Source: Candidatus Cloacimonadota bacterium
GTDB lineage: Bacteria; Cloacimonadota; Cloacimonadia; Cloacimonadales; Cloacimonadaceae
Direction: 5' to 3'
NCBI GenBank assembly: GCA_012516855.1
Contig: JAAYWB010000036.1
Coordinates: 1 to 39,864 of the forward strand
DNA: 39,864 nucleotides
A program made the position numbers and the translations under genes. Shown here piece after piece: positions 8,107-20,000 of the stretch (positions are counted from its first letter, which is position 1; each line of letters opens with the position of its first letter). The notes under the pieces are model-generated. The model ran no database searches. It saw nothing but the letters and a program-made list of their open reading frames with translations, and was not told the DNA's origin.

Positions 8107-10071
8107 TTACATTTGCAGCAGAATCTCCACCCTGCGGCTCTTGCCGAGGGCGGAAGGTTCGGTTTGGGGATCCAGGGTGCGGGTGTTGCCATAGGCTTTC
8201 CACGATACGCGTTTTTTGGCGATGCCTTTGCTGATAAGATAGTCTGCCACGGCACGGGCGCGACGCTCAGAGAGGTCCTTGTTCTCGGCCGTGGAACCAG
8301 ATTCCCAGGCATGCCCGGAAAGTTTGACCTTCAGGCCCTGGTTGGTGAGCAGGCTCATCACCAGCAGGTCCAATTCCGCGGTGGCCCCGCTTCCAAGCTC
8401 AGAACTGCCGTTTTCGAAAAGGATGTCAGGCAGGCTGAGACTGGCTTTTTTCTCCAGTTTTTGCAGCTCGATGTCCAGCTTGACCCTGGCCAATGACCTC
8501 GGGTCCTGGATGATTTGCTGGTGAACGAGGTATCCGGGGGTGTTTATAACCGCGGTATAGGTATCCGCCAAGGGCAGGGTGCCGAGGAAATTGCCCAGGG
8601 AATTGGTGTTGAACACTTCAACTGTCCTCTGCCCATTCGTTTCGCCGCTGATCTGGACCTCGGTCAGCACAGCCTCGCCAAACTGGTCATGCACAGAGCC
8701 TTCAACCCGGATAATGATGGGTTCAACGTCTTCCGCCAAGGCTTCTGTGGGTTGAGGTTCGCGTCCCAGGGGAGCAGGCACGAAACCAGGTTTGGGCAGG
8801 CCCTGCCTGATGGTTTCCAAGCTCTCGTCGATCCGAGCAAAGATGGTTTCCTCGTCAGCTGGCTTCCTCAGGGCGGGGGCCACATATTCGACATCCACGC
8901 TACGGACAGAGCCGTCGGCTTCACGAACGAGATAGCTGGTGGGCCTGGCGAGCGAGAAATTGATCTGGTAGATCTTTTCAAAACCGCTTACCTGGCGGTC
9001 GGAGCTTATATAGCCTTCGTTGCTGCCGCGGACATGGTAGAAATAGCGGTCATTGCGGGTGGAATTCACCGGCAGGCCCAGATTTTCTGGCAAAGACCAT
9101 TCCTGCCAGGTGGTGCCGATCCGGTAAGCCTTGAAGAGGTCATAACCGCCGAAGCCGGGATGGCCGCGGGACGAGAAATACAGTGTTCTTCCGTCCCAAT
9201 CCAGGAAAGGCGTTTGTTCGTTTTCCGGTGTGTTGATCATCGGCCCCAGGTTTTGAGGTTGGGTCCAGATGCCGCCGATCTTTTCACTTACATAGATATC
9301 CGTGCCGCCGTATCCGCCTTCCCGGGAGGAGGCGAAAAAGAGCAGCCGGTCGCGGAAAACCATGGGATGGGTTTCCACCTGCGAGGAGTTAAGTTGGGAG
9401 ATGTTTTGGGGCTGGAACCATTTATCGGTGCGGGGCACGAAATAGATGTCGCCGTCGCGTTTGTTGGTTTCGTAGTTGCCAAATATCCAGGCGCCCTGTG
9501 GATCGGCGGAGAAGCAGCCGAAAGCTTCGTTTTTGTCGGTGGAAAGTTCATCTACCAGCTCCGGCTGGCCAAATCCGGAGCTGAAAATCTCCGAACGCCA
9601 GATGTTTTCCTTGCCTTTTTTAGCCGGACGGAGGGAAGTGAAATAGAGGTACTTTCCCTCGGGGTCCAGGATGGCGCCGTAATCTGAATTGCGGCTGTTC
9701 ACATAATCCGGCAGAGGACGGATGTTCACCTTGCTGAATATCTTTTTCTGGCGCTGCACTATCCGTAGATAATTGTCAACCTGGGATTGATACTGCTTAT
9801 CTCCGGAATCAAGGTATTTGTCGAACCACCGCATCGCGCTGGCGGTATCCGCAACGGCAATGTGCAGCCTTCCCAGCCAGTAATGGTATTCCGGGACCCT
9901 GCCGTCAGCGGAGCGGTCCGCGCTTAGGAATTCACGGATGGCCCGGTTGTATTCGCCACGCTGATAATATTCCAGGCCCTCCTGCGCGTAGCGCGAGCCC
10001 GGAGACCTGATCTGGCCGAAAGCCAGGGCTGCCATGCCGACCAGCAGCAGAATGATCGCTGTTTTTTTCAT
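8107..10071 (-). CDS. TPR-PD40-OmpA outer-membrane/peptidoglycan protein (PorE-like)
   Basis: 654 residues. A signal peptide (MKKTAIILLLVGMAALAFGQ) is followed by a short TPR-like region (to ~100), a PD40 beta-propeller (~120-380, with blades such as DWDGRTLYFSSRGHPGFGGYD), a carboxypeptidase-regulatory-like beta domain (~450-530) and a C-terminal OmpA peptidoglycan-binding domain (~545-654; LSERRARAVADYLISKGI and a final SRRVEILLQM). This order resembles the type IX secretion component PorE and related proteins that fix machinery to peptidoglycan. The start at 10071 follows GGAG; an ATG at 10083 contains that site. It is the last gene of the operon, 16 bp after the barrel gene. Confidence 0.8.
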   Translation of the reverse strand: MKKTAIILLLVGMAALAFGQIRSPGSRYAQEGLEYYQRGEYNRAIREFLSADRSADGRVPEYHYWLGRLHIAVADTASAMRWFDKYLDSGDKQYQSQVDNYLRIVQRQKKIFSKVNIRPLPDYVNSRNSDYGAILDPEGKYLYFTSLRPAKKGKENIWRSEIFSSGFGQPELVDELSTDKNEAFGCFSADPQGAWIFGNYETNKRDGDIYFVPRTDKWFQPQNISQLNSSQVETHPMVFRDRLLFFASSREGGYGGTDIYVSEKIGGIWTQPQNLGPMINTPENEQTPFLDWDGRTLYFSSRGHPGFGGYDLFKAYRIGTTWQEWSLPENLGLPVNSTRNDRYFYHVRGSNEGYISSDRQVSGFEKIYQINFSLARPTSYLVREADGSVRSVDVEYVAPALRKPADEETIFARIDESLETIRQGLPKPGFVPAPLGREPQPTEALAEDVEPIIIRVEGSVHDQFGEAVLTEVQISGETNGQRTVEVFNTNSLGNFLGTLPLADTYTAVINTPGYLVHQQIIQDPRSLARVKLDIELQKLEKKASLSLPDILFENGSSELGSGATAELDLLVMSLLTNQGLKVKLSGHAWESGSTAENKDLSERRARAVADYLISKGIAKKRVSWKAYGNTRTLDPQTEPSALGKSRRVEILLQM

Positions 10072-10087
10072 CACCGCTCCCATTTGG

Positions 10088-11050
10088 TCAGAACCTCAGG
10101 ATGAGGGACAGAATGTGGTCATTGCCGAAAACCTCGTGGTTATTGTAGCGGAACACATAGTCCAGCTGGAAGTTGCGCAGCTTTATCCCAGTCCCGGCGG
10201 AAAGCCGGCCGCGGTTGTAGCCCAGCCGTAATCCGGTTTGCAGGGTGGAAAGCGTTTCCTCCCATGAACTTTGCTCGCTCACGGAGACGACAGACAGCTT
10301 TGAATCCGCCTCCGGATCTCTGCCGATCGAGGTCCAATACTCGGCTCCGAAACAGAAGTAGGGGTCTTCGTCCTTTTCCATTTTGGCATCGGCTGCCAGG
10401 GTTAAGCCCTTCAGGGGATAAGCCGCCAGGCCGGCCGAAATCTGGTAAGGCATTGTGGCGCCGTCGAATTCGCCATACAGGTCGCGGGCCATCGCCCCGA
10501 TTTCCAGATACTGGTTGATGTCATACTTCGCGCCGAAGTCCACTCCGTATCCGTAGATCGATTCGCCTTCCAGGGTGCTCAGATAGAACTTGGGGCCAAA
10601 GCCAAAACTGAAATCACCAATGCTGTTGGCATAGCTGAGGGTGAAGTTGTTTTCGCTGTCTGAGAAGGTGCCGGTGGGATTTTCGTTTTCATCGTAGCCG
10701 TCAATGTCTAGAACGTTGGCGTTCACCCAGGATAGCGCCAGAGCGCCGAATCTGAAGCGGTTTCCGAAGGAAGCGTAGTTGTGGCTGCGGTTGTAGCCCA
10801 TGTCCAAATTGACCATGGTGCCCAGCTCGAAATCCTTCATCCGCGTTAGCCCGGCCGGGTTCCAGTAGCCAGACACGATATCGTTGGTTACGGTAGATCC
10901 GGCTTCGCCCATGGCTATAACGCGGGCTCCGACTCCCATGCGGGAATAGGCCAAAAGTGAATTGTTCATCTCCTGGGCCGCGATGGGCGTAGCCGCAAGC
11001 ACGAGCAGCACAACGGGCAGGATGTAGTTCATTATCTTTATCGTTTTCAT
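10088..11050 (-). CDS. PorV/PorQ-like outer-membrane beta-barrel protein
   Basis: 320 residues: a signal peptide cut near PIAAQ, then a barrel-type sequence of alternating strands ending in phenylalanine, as outer-membrane proteins do. The N-terminal motif ARVIAMGEAG and SGYWNPAGL are typical of the PorV/UPF0164 group. In Bacteroidetes, PorV shuttles type IX substrates at the cell surface. Here it lies directly after a giant protein with a type IX-like sorting domain, so a role in its surface delivery is a fair inference. ATG at 11050 follows AAGGAGG, which overlaps the giant gene's end. Alternative: a plain FadL-like porin. Confidence 0.8.
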   Translation of the reverse strand: MKTIKIMNYILPVVLLVLAATPIAAQEMNNSLLAYSRMGVGARVIAMGEAGSTVTNDIVSGYWNPAGLTRMKDFELGTMVNLDMGYNRSHNYASFGNRFRFGALALSWVNANVLDIDGYDENENPTGTFSDSENNFTLSYANSIGDFSFGFGPKFYLSTLEGESIYGYGVDFGAKYDINQYLEIGAMARDLYGEFDGATMPYQISAGLAAYPLKGLTLAADAKMEKDEDPYFCFGAEYWTSIGRDPEADSKLSVVSVSEQSSWEETLSTLQTGLRLGYNRGRLSAGTGIKLRNFQLDYVFRYNNHEVFGNDHILSLILRF

Positions 11051-11060
11051 CTTTGCCTCC

Positions 11061-14000
11061 TTATTTGACCGCGATCTTGATCACGTGTTCAGACCTGTTC
11101 ACGCCGTCATTAGCTACAACGCGGGCAAAATAGGTTCCCCGGCCGACTTTGGCGCCGGAGATGTTCTTGAGATTCCAGGGAATCCTGATCTGATTTGAGT
11201 TCTGGGACGGTTCAGTGATAGTTTGGACCTTCTTTCCGGCAAAATCGTAGATCGAGACGGTGAGGGTCACATTGTTGTTGCGGTTGAGGATAACCACGAT
11301 TTCGGTCTGGTCGGTTGCTGGATTTGGCCAGGCGTATGAGGCGTCGCTGATATCCAGGTCCTGAGACTGATAGTATTCCACCGTAGATGCGCTAGCCGGG
11401 CTTTCAGTCCCGCCATACACAGCGGTCACGTAATATTCGTAGGAAACTTCCATTTCGATGCTGTAGTCATCGTAATAATAGTTTCCATCCACTTGAGTAT
11501 TCACCAGAGAAGTATTGATTTTAGTGAAGCCTGATTCCGTCAGTTTGCGGCGGTAAACGTTGAAGCCATCCAGGCCTTTGCCAGCATCGGGTAGGTTCCA
11601 CAGCACCCTGATGTAACCAGCGTAGGTGAATCCGCGCACATCGATCGGCGCCGAGAAGATGGAGTAAGTGGCGCTGGCCACAGGGCTAGGGGTCCAGTCG
11701 GCTTTGAATGCCCGGGCCGAGATCACCATGTTCTGCGCGAAGTTGGGCACTATCACAGGCTCGGTGTAGAGGGCTGATTCAGCCGTGGGTTCGCTACCGT
11801 CGGTGGTGTAGCGGATCTCGGAATCCTCGGTGGGAGATGAGATCACCACAAAGACCGGCGCACCGAAAGTTCCTCCCGGAGGTGAAAACACCGGCGGGGA
11901 AACGGTTCCGGTGATGGTGTAAACCGCTGTTTGGGTTTCGGAGGGAATCCAGCCGTCGGCAAATCCCCTGGCTTTGAGGGTGGAGGTGGCATTTTGCGGC
12001 AGGGTGATCGGAGCTGTGTAAGCCGCGGAATTCTCTGTGGGCTCGGTTCCGTCGGTGGTGTAGCGGATGGTGGCATTCGCAGGCAGAGTTGCCGCAGCCA
12101 GGGTGACGCTCTGAGCCGACTGGTAGGTTCCGGGCTCCGGACTGAACATCACTTGCGGCAGTTGCACATGTCCAGTTACGCTATAGACTCCCGTCCAGGG
12201 TTCGCTGGGGATCCAGCCTTCCTTGAAGGCGCGGATCGTGATCGTGAAATCGATTGAGTTCAGTCCAATGCTTACAGGCTCGTCAAAGACCGGAGAGGAT
12301 TCTGTCGGGGTGGAACCGTCCGTCGTGAAGCGAATCGTTCCTCCGCTGGGATTGGTTCCTCCCACAGACGTGACGCTGATGGTTTCGGTGAAAACACCCG
12401 GCGCGGGACTTAGATAGGGAGGCATCAATTGCATCTGACCGGTGAGGAAGTATTGGGCAGAATATGTTTGGCTGGGAAGCCAGTCATTCTTGTAAGCCTT
12501 TACTTTAATGGTTACATTAGCCGGGGCTGTCAGCTCTATCGGTTGCGTGTAAGCCGGGCTTGATTCAGTGGGTTCACTGCCATCCAGGCTATAGCGGAGA
12601 GTCGCTCCGGCAGGGTTTGTCTGGGTATTCAGGACAACCGCGATATTCGATGTATAGGTTCCTGCAGCAGGAGTGAACACCGGGTCCGGGATAGTGACAG
12701 CACCTGTGATGGTATAATAGCCAACATAGGTCTGGCTGGGGACCCAGTGGACCGCAAACGCCCTGGCACGAATCTCGTAGCTGTTGTTCATTGCCAGTTG
12801 AATGGGCTGGGTATAGATTTGGGATGTCTCAGTTGGCTCGCTGCCGTCCAGAGTGTAGCGGATCTGCGCCCCGGTGGGAATAGTTATGTTGTTGATGCTC
12901 ACGCTTTGTGCCGTCTGATATGTGCCGGGCGAGGGACTGAACACCGGCGTCTGGATGCTCGCCTGGCCCGTGATGGTATAGGTGGCTGTTTGGGTTGCAC
13001 TGGCGGTCCAGTTTGTCTTGAAGGCTTTCACTTTCAGGGTGGTTGTGCTGTTCAGAGGCAGGTTGATCGGGCCTGTGTAAATACTGGAAGAACTGGTGGG
13101 TTCAGTGCCGTCCATGGTGTAGCGGATGGTCGCGTCAGATGGGATCGTGGCAGCAACCGCTATGCTTTGGGCAGTTTGATAAATCCCTTCGGGTGGAGTG
13201 AATATTGGGGTTTGGAACACCACCTGTCCGGTGATAACATAGGTCGCGGTCGCTGTTGTGCTTGGCGTCCAGTTGGCCTTGAACGCTTTCACACTAATGG
13301 TGGTGGTGCTGTTCAAAGGCAGATTTATCGGCGCAGTGTAGGCAGGCGAGTTCTCTGTGGGCACAGAACCATCCAAAGTGTAGCGGAGCGTTGCCCCGGC
13401 AGGGGTTGTGTTCGTGTTCAGGGTGATGCTCTGTGCCGTCTGGTAAGTTCCGGCAGCCGGAGTGAAGACCTGGGCTGGCAATTGCACCTGGCCAGTTACG
13501 GTATAGACGGCCGTGTAAACCTGGCTTGGAGCCCAGCCGGTGAGAAAGGCCATTGCTTTCACTGTCGTGGTGGTATTGAGAGGAACAACAATCGGAGTAG
13601 TGTAGATTGGCGAAGATGCCGTGGGAGTGCTGCCGTCGGTAGTGTAGCGTACCGTTCCTCCCGCCGGGCTGGTGGTGGTGTTGATCACCACAGACTGGGC
13701 AGTTTGATATATTCCAGCCGCGGGTGTGAAAACCGGTTCGGCGATATTCAACGCGCCGGTGATGTTGTAGATAGCTGTGTAAGTTGGGCTGGGTAGCCAG
13801 TTGTTGAGATAAGCCTTCACCTTGATCGTGGTCATGGAACCCAGGGCCAGTTGGATGGCTGTGGTGTAGATCTGCGAACTCGACGTGGGTTCAGTTCCAT
13901 CCAGAGTGTAGCGCAGTGTAGCTCCGGCCGGTGTTGTGATTGTGTTCAGTGTAACAACCTGCGCGGTCTGATAGGTTCCAGCAGGCGGAGTAAAGACCGG

Positions 14001-17000
14001 TTCGGCAATCGAGACCTGACCGGTGACAGTGAAGACGCCAGTGTGGATCTGGCTGGGTTGCCAGTTCGCGGCGTAAGCACGCACCCTGATTGTCACACTT
14101 TGGCCATTGCCCACCTGTATGGGATTGCTGTAAACCGGCGAACTTTCGTTCGGGTCGCTGCCGTCCAGGGTGTAGCGCAGGGTCGCGCCAGCCGGGATGG
14201 TGGTGGTGTTGATCACCACAGCCTGCGGCGATGTATACAGCCCAGGGTTGGGAGTGAAGACAGGCAGAGTGATGGTCACGGCACCTGTTGTGGTGTAGTT
14301 TCCGGTGTGTATCTCGCTGGGCGTCCAGTTGGCCTTGAAAGCCCTCACTTTCAAGGTTAGCGAGGTTCCCAGGGACAGGTTGATCGGAGCGGTGTACTGA
14401 GGGGAAAGTTCTGTGGGATCATTGCCGTCGATGGTATAGCGGATCACCGCGTCGGATGGAACAGTGCCGTTGACCGTGATCTGCTGGGCAGTGGTGTAAA
14501 CCCCTGGCGCGGGTGAGAACACCGGGGTTTGGAAGGTCGCCTGACCTGTTATCACATAAGTGGCGGTCGCTGGGGCGCTTGGAATCCAGTTGTCACGGAA
14601 GCCTTTCACCTTGATGGTTGTGGTGCTGTTCAGACCCAACTGGATCGGAGTGATGTAAGCTGGCGAGAACTGGCTGGGCTCGCTGCCGTCCAGGGTATAG
14701 CGCAGAGTGGCGTCCGTTGGCAGCAGAGGCGGATTGATAGTCACGGTCTGGGCTGTTTGATAGGTGCCGGCAGGTGGAGTGAAGAGCGCCGCGGGCAGGG
14801 TCACCTGTCCGGTCATCACATAGGTGGCGCTGTAGAGCGGGCTGGGGATCCAGTTTTCTCTAAAGGCCCTGGCTTTCAGCGTGACTGTCTGATTCAAACC
14901 CAGATTGATCGGGCCGTTGTAAATCTCAGATGTAGTGGTGGGATCGCTGCCGTCGGTGGTGTAGCGGATGGTGGCGTCAGCGGGTATGGGATTGTTGATC
15001 GAGACGGTCTGCGGAGTGGTGTAAACTCCGGCGCTAAGGCTGAAGATGGGAGGCGTGATGATAACCTGGCCTGTGACCGTATAGGTTTCCTGAGTGGTGG
15101 CGCTCGGTTGCCAGCCAGCTTTGTAAGCTTTGGCCTTGATGGTTACCGTGCTGTTCAACTGCACCACAATCGCCGTTGTGTAAACAGCCGAGCCTTCATT
15201 CGGTTCGCTGCCATTGGTGGTATAATGAATGGTCGCTCCTGCTGTTGAGGTAGTTAGGACCACCGGTGTGGCCTGGGTGTAGATGCCACCGCCGGGAGCG
15301 AAGCTCACATCTGCCACAGTGCCGGTGACAGTGTAACTCGCAGAGACCACAGGGCTGGAGTTCCAGCCGTCTCGGTAGGCAATGGCCTGAATGAAGAGGT
15401 TGGTGTCAGAGGAAATGTGGATCGGGCTCTGATAAACTGTCCCGTGAGTGGGGGAAGGCAGCGTGCCGTCTGTTGTATAGCGGATCTGAGCGTTCTCTGT
15501 GGTCGTGGATATGCTCAGGTTAATAGGCTGGTAATAGGTTCCGGAGGGATGGGAGAACATCGGCGCCGCCACTTCCGGAATGATGATATTGATCACATAG
15601 CTGGCATTGGAGATCAGCGAAGTGTTCATACCCGTTTTAAAGGCGATGGCCTTGATCGTGGTGGTCTGGGAAATGTTCACTGGGCCCATATAGAGGTTGC
15701 CCACAGTTTCTGAGGGCTCAGTGCCGTCCAAGGTATAGCGGATGCTGGCCTCTGGGGTTTGGGTGCTAATCGCTACCTGCACCGGTTCGTTGTAAATACC
15801 GGCGGGAGGGCTGAAAACGGGGGTTTCGACCGTCTCGATCGGGATTACGATCACATACTGGACGGTGGCGATCGGCGATGGGTCATAACCGTCCTTGAAG
15901 CCACGGGCTTTGATGGTCACGTTGTTTGAAACGGTGAAGCTACCGGTGTAATGGGTTCCGTTATCCAGGGAGGGGTCGGTGCCGTTAGTGGTGTAAACCA
16001 AAGTCGCCTCAGGTGTGGCGGTTGTGATAGTCACCGTCTGGGCGGTGTTGTAAACTCCACTTGGGGGCTGGATCACAGGCGTAGCCACATCAGGCAGCGG
16101 GAGGTTGATATCGAAGGTCGCGCTAGTGATGGCGGAAGAATACCAGTTGGTTTTGGTTGCCATAGTTTTGAGCACCAGGTCGTGATCCACCAGGATAGGG
16201 ATCAAGGGGTCGTAAACCGGACTGCTTCCCGGCACAGGATTGGTGCCGTCCAGAGTGTAGTGGATCTGCGCGTCAGGAGTGACGGTACTCAGTGTCACGT
16301 TTTGACTTGAAGTGAAGGTTCCGCCGTTGGGAACTATGCTCACCGGGCTTACGAAGAAATTGTACTCTGCACTGCTTACATTGGAGGGGAGCCAGTTCGC
16401 GCGGTAGGCCCGGGCTTTCAGGACCGTGTTTTGCTGGATTTGGAGGGGACTGCCGTAAACCAGTCCGTTCGTTTCGCTGGGTTCGGTGCCGTCGGTGGTG
16501 TAATAGATGGTGGAACCGGCAGGCAGGGTGGTGATGCTCACACTGAAGGGAGCGCTGAAATCACCGGATGCCACAGAGAACATGGGGTCTGAGACTGGCC
16601 CGTTAATCACATAGCTTTGGGAAACGATGTTTGAATTTATCCAGTTACTGCGGTAGGCGATTGCTTTGATAGTGGCGCTGGAAGTCAGCTCAAATTGTCC
16701 CACATACAAGTCACCGTATTCCGGAGTGGGGTTTGTGCCGTCCAAGGTGTAGCGGATGCTTGCTCCTGCTGTGCCCACGCTCATCGAGATCGTTTGCGCT
16801 GAGGCGAAGCTGCCGCCGGGAGGCGTGATCACAGGATTGCTCACCACGAAAAAGTACTCAGCTGTAGCCACGGCTGAATCCAGCCAATTTTCCCTGTAGG
16901 CGTAGGCTTTCACCACCGTGTGACCTTGGATCGGGAATGGCGCACTGTAGGTGAAACCGTTGTCCAATGTGGGTTCGCTGCCATCCAGTGTGTAACGGAT

Positions 17001-20000
17001 GGTAGCCGCGGCCGGGATCACGCTGATGCTCACGGTTTGAGGCGTATTGTAATATCCGGCAGCCGGGTTGATGATGGGCAGGCCAACTGGGCCGTTGATC
17101 ACATAGGAAGCTGTGGAGACTGCTGAGGGTTCCCAGCCTTCCAGCCAGGCGAAAGCGCGGATGATGGTATTGGCTGAAACGTTTATCGGGTTTTCATAAA
17201 CCGTCCCGTTGCCCAGGGAAGGCGTGGTGCCGTCGAGGGTGTAGATGATCTGCGCGGTTGCCGGAACTGCTGTCAGGGATACGGCTTGAGCTGAAGCATA
17301 CTGGCCGGAGGGCGGATCAAAAACCGGCGCGCTCACCGTTCCGGTGATGTAGTACTGCGCGTTCGTGATCTCGCTGGGATTCCAGCCGCTTTTATAGGCC
17401 TTGGCCCGCAGCAACATATCCTGCGCCACGTGCACTGGATTACCGGTCACATAAGCGGTTCCGTTGCTCAGGCTGGGCTCCGAGCCGTCGGTTGTGTAAT
17501 AGATGGTGGCGTCTGGCGGATTGACTGAAATGTAAACATCCACAGGGCTGGTATAGGTTCCGGCGCCAGGCGTGAACACTGGGTTGGCGATGTTGCCGAT
17601 GATAGTGTAGATGGCCCCATAGATTTCCGAGGGCCTCCAATCATCGCGGAAAGCCCTGGCCTTGAGTGTGGCGCTGCTGTTGATCAGGATCGGCCCTTCA
17701 TAAGTGGTTCCGTTTTCCAAGCTGGGTTCACCGCCATCCAGGGTGTACCTGATCACGGCATCCGCGGGATAGGAAGTGATGGCGACAGTAGTGGAAACGG
17801 AATAGGTACCGCCATCGGGTGTGAAAGCCGGCGTGGTCACGGTTCCGGTAACCTGATAAGCTCGCTGGGTAACAGCGCTGTTGATCCAGCCAGCCTGTAC
17901 GGCGATGGCCTTGATATTGTAACTGGTTTGAAGCCCTATGGGGATTCCTGTGCCTGGATTGTACAAGGTGGAAAACTCAGTGGGGTTCGAGCCGTCGGTT
18001 GTATAATGTATGGAAGCGGCTGGCGCGCCGGGAACGCTGAGATGCACAACGATCGGATCCCAGTACAGGCCTTCAGCGAGGTCAAATTCGGGAGCGGGCA
18101 GGATGCCGATGCCGCAGGTTCCTTCCGTGATTGTGCTGGGGTCCCAGAATTCTTTGAAAGCGCGGGCCCACACCTGGTGCAGTCCGTTGCCCAAATCGAC
18201 CGGGCCTTCATAGAGGAAGGACCCTGTGGCATTTGGAGCCGGTTCGCTGCCGTCCAGGCTGTAATAGATCGCCGCGTCGGGCGTGCTGGAGCTCATGTTT
18301 AGCTGGATCGCAGAGGAAAAGCTTCCCGGCAGGGGATCGAAAACAGGAGCGGCAACGGTGCCTGTGATAGTGAACAAACCGGTTTGGATGTCGCTGGGAT
18401 AGAGGCCTGGATATTGGGCCAGCGCCTTGATGGTGGTGGTTTCCTCGATCAGGATGGGTCCGGAGTAAATCTGCGAGGTAGCGGGGTCAGGATCGCTGCC
18501 GTCAAGCGTGTAGTAAACAGCCGCGCCGGAGGGCAGGGTGGAAGAGCTGATGCTCACGGAAACCGGCGTGGTGCTGTATCCCGGTGCGGGATCGAACACC
18601 GTGCCGTTGGCATAGTCAAGTAAAACCGTTTTGGCGCGCACATCGTAGTAATAGCTGTAAGTATCGCTGGCCTGCCAGTCATCGAGGTAGGCCTTGAAGG
18701 TGATCCAAGTGGGGTTTGTGAGTTGGATCTGCTGTCCGCTTGTATAGACTTGCGCGCTGGGGTTGCCCGGGCCGGGCAGGCTGTTGTCAAGAGTGTAATA
18801 AACTGTCGCGCTGGCCGGGGTAACGCTCAGTCCGCCAATCTCAACTGCCAGATACTGGCCCTGGTCGATGAGATAAAACTCCCCTTCCGGAAGCGGCGGA
18901 GGCGTCATGGTGTGGCTATCAATCTGCACCGTGCCTGTCACGATATAGGTTTGTGAAGCCACCGTGCTGTTCATCCAGCCTTCCCTTGTGGCCAAAGCTT
19001 TGATGGTGACGGTTGTTTCCGCTCCAACCTGGATCGGCAGTTCGTATTCCAGGGTGCCCGGCATTCCGGGGCTGGGATCGTTGCCGTTAAGCGTGTAGTA
19101 GATCACGGCAGCCGGGTTGGCGTTGCTCAGAGTAACTTCCACCGGAGCATAGAAAAGCCCGCCCAGTGGCATGAATCCCGGCTCGGGAAGGGTTCCGGTG
19201 ATCCGGTAGCTTTCACTCTCTATCTGTGAAGGCGGAAAACCCGGATAAGTGAAGAAAGCCTTGATGGCCACTTCGTTTTCCGCGTTCGGAAGGGCGTCAA
19301 CCGCGATTGGAGCAGTATATACCTCAGATGTTTCCGTTGGATCGTTGCCATCCGTTGTGAAATAGATCACGGCCCCTTCAAAACCTGCCGGGGGAGCGAG
19401 CGTAACGCTGATCCCGCTGGTGTAGGTGCCGCCCGGGGGATTGAACAACGGCCCGTTTGGGCGCACGATCACGCTCCAGACAACGCTGTCTGTGGCTTGG
19501 CCGTCAGAAACCTCACAGCTAATGCTCTGTGTGCCAGGGATGTTAAACTGCCAGTCCAGACTGGATGTGGTGGAAACCACATCGGAGAAAGGCACGCCGT
19601 TGTGGATGCCGCTGTGGGTCCAGGTGTAGGTCAGTTCGTCGTTTTCAACGTCTGACGCGGTCACGGAAAAGGCCAGCAAAGCGCCCTGGTCGATATTCTG
19701 GGTAAGTTCTACAGGTTGCCAGGAGTCTATCTCCGGCGGGTCGTTTACCCCCAACACGTTGATATATATGGTCTGGCTGCTGTAGGCGTTCGAAAGCCTG
19801 TCCACGGCTGTGATTTCGTAGGTCGCCATGCCGTTGTAGTCCAGATGGGGCGTGAAAGTGACCAAAGAACCCGTGCCGGGCGGTTCCTGGGTCACGGTTA
19901 TGGGAAAATCGGCAAACAGAACGCTGAGGTCAAAGTTGGTGGGATCGGCCGAGTCGATGCAGCTCACATAGTCCTGAAACTCTATCTGCAACACCGTTTC

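Noticed and set aside
8515-9687. 390-codon plus-strand frame
   Set aside because: Antisense shadow of the PD40/OmpA gene.
11648-19456. Repetitive array considered as CRISPR or satellite DNA
   Set aside because: The 260-bp periodicity is in frame and encodes a conserved protein fold; there are no short identical repeats with unique spacers.
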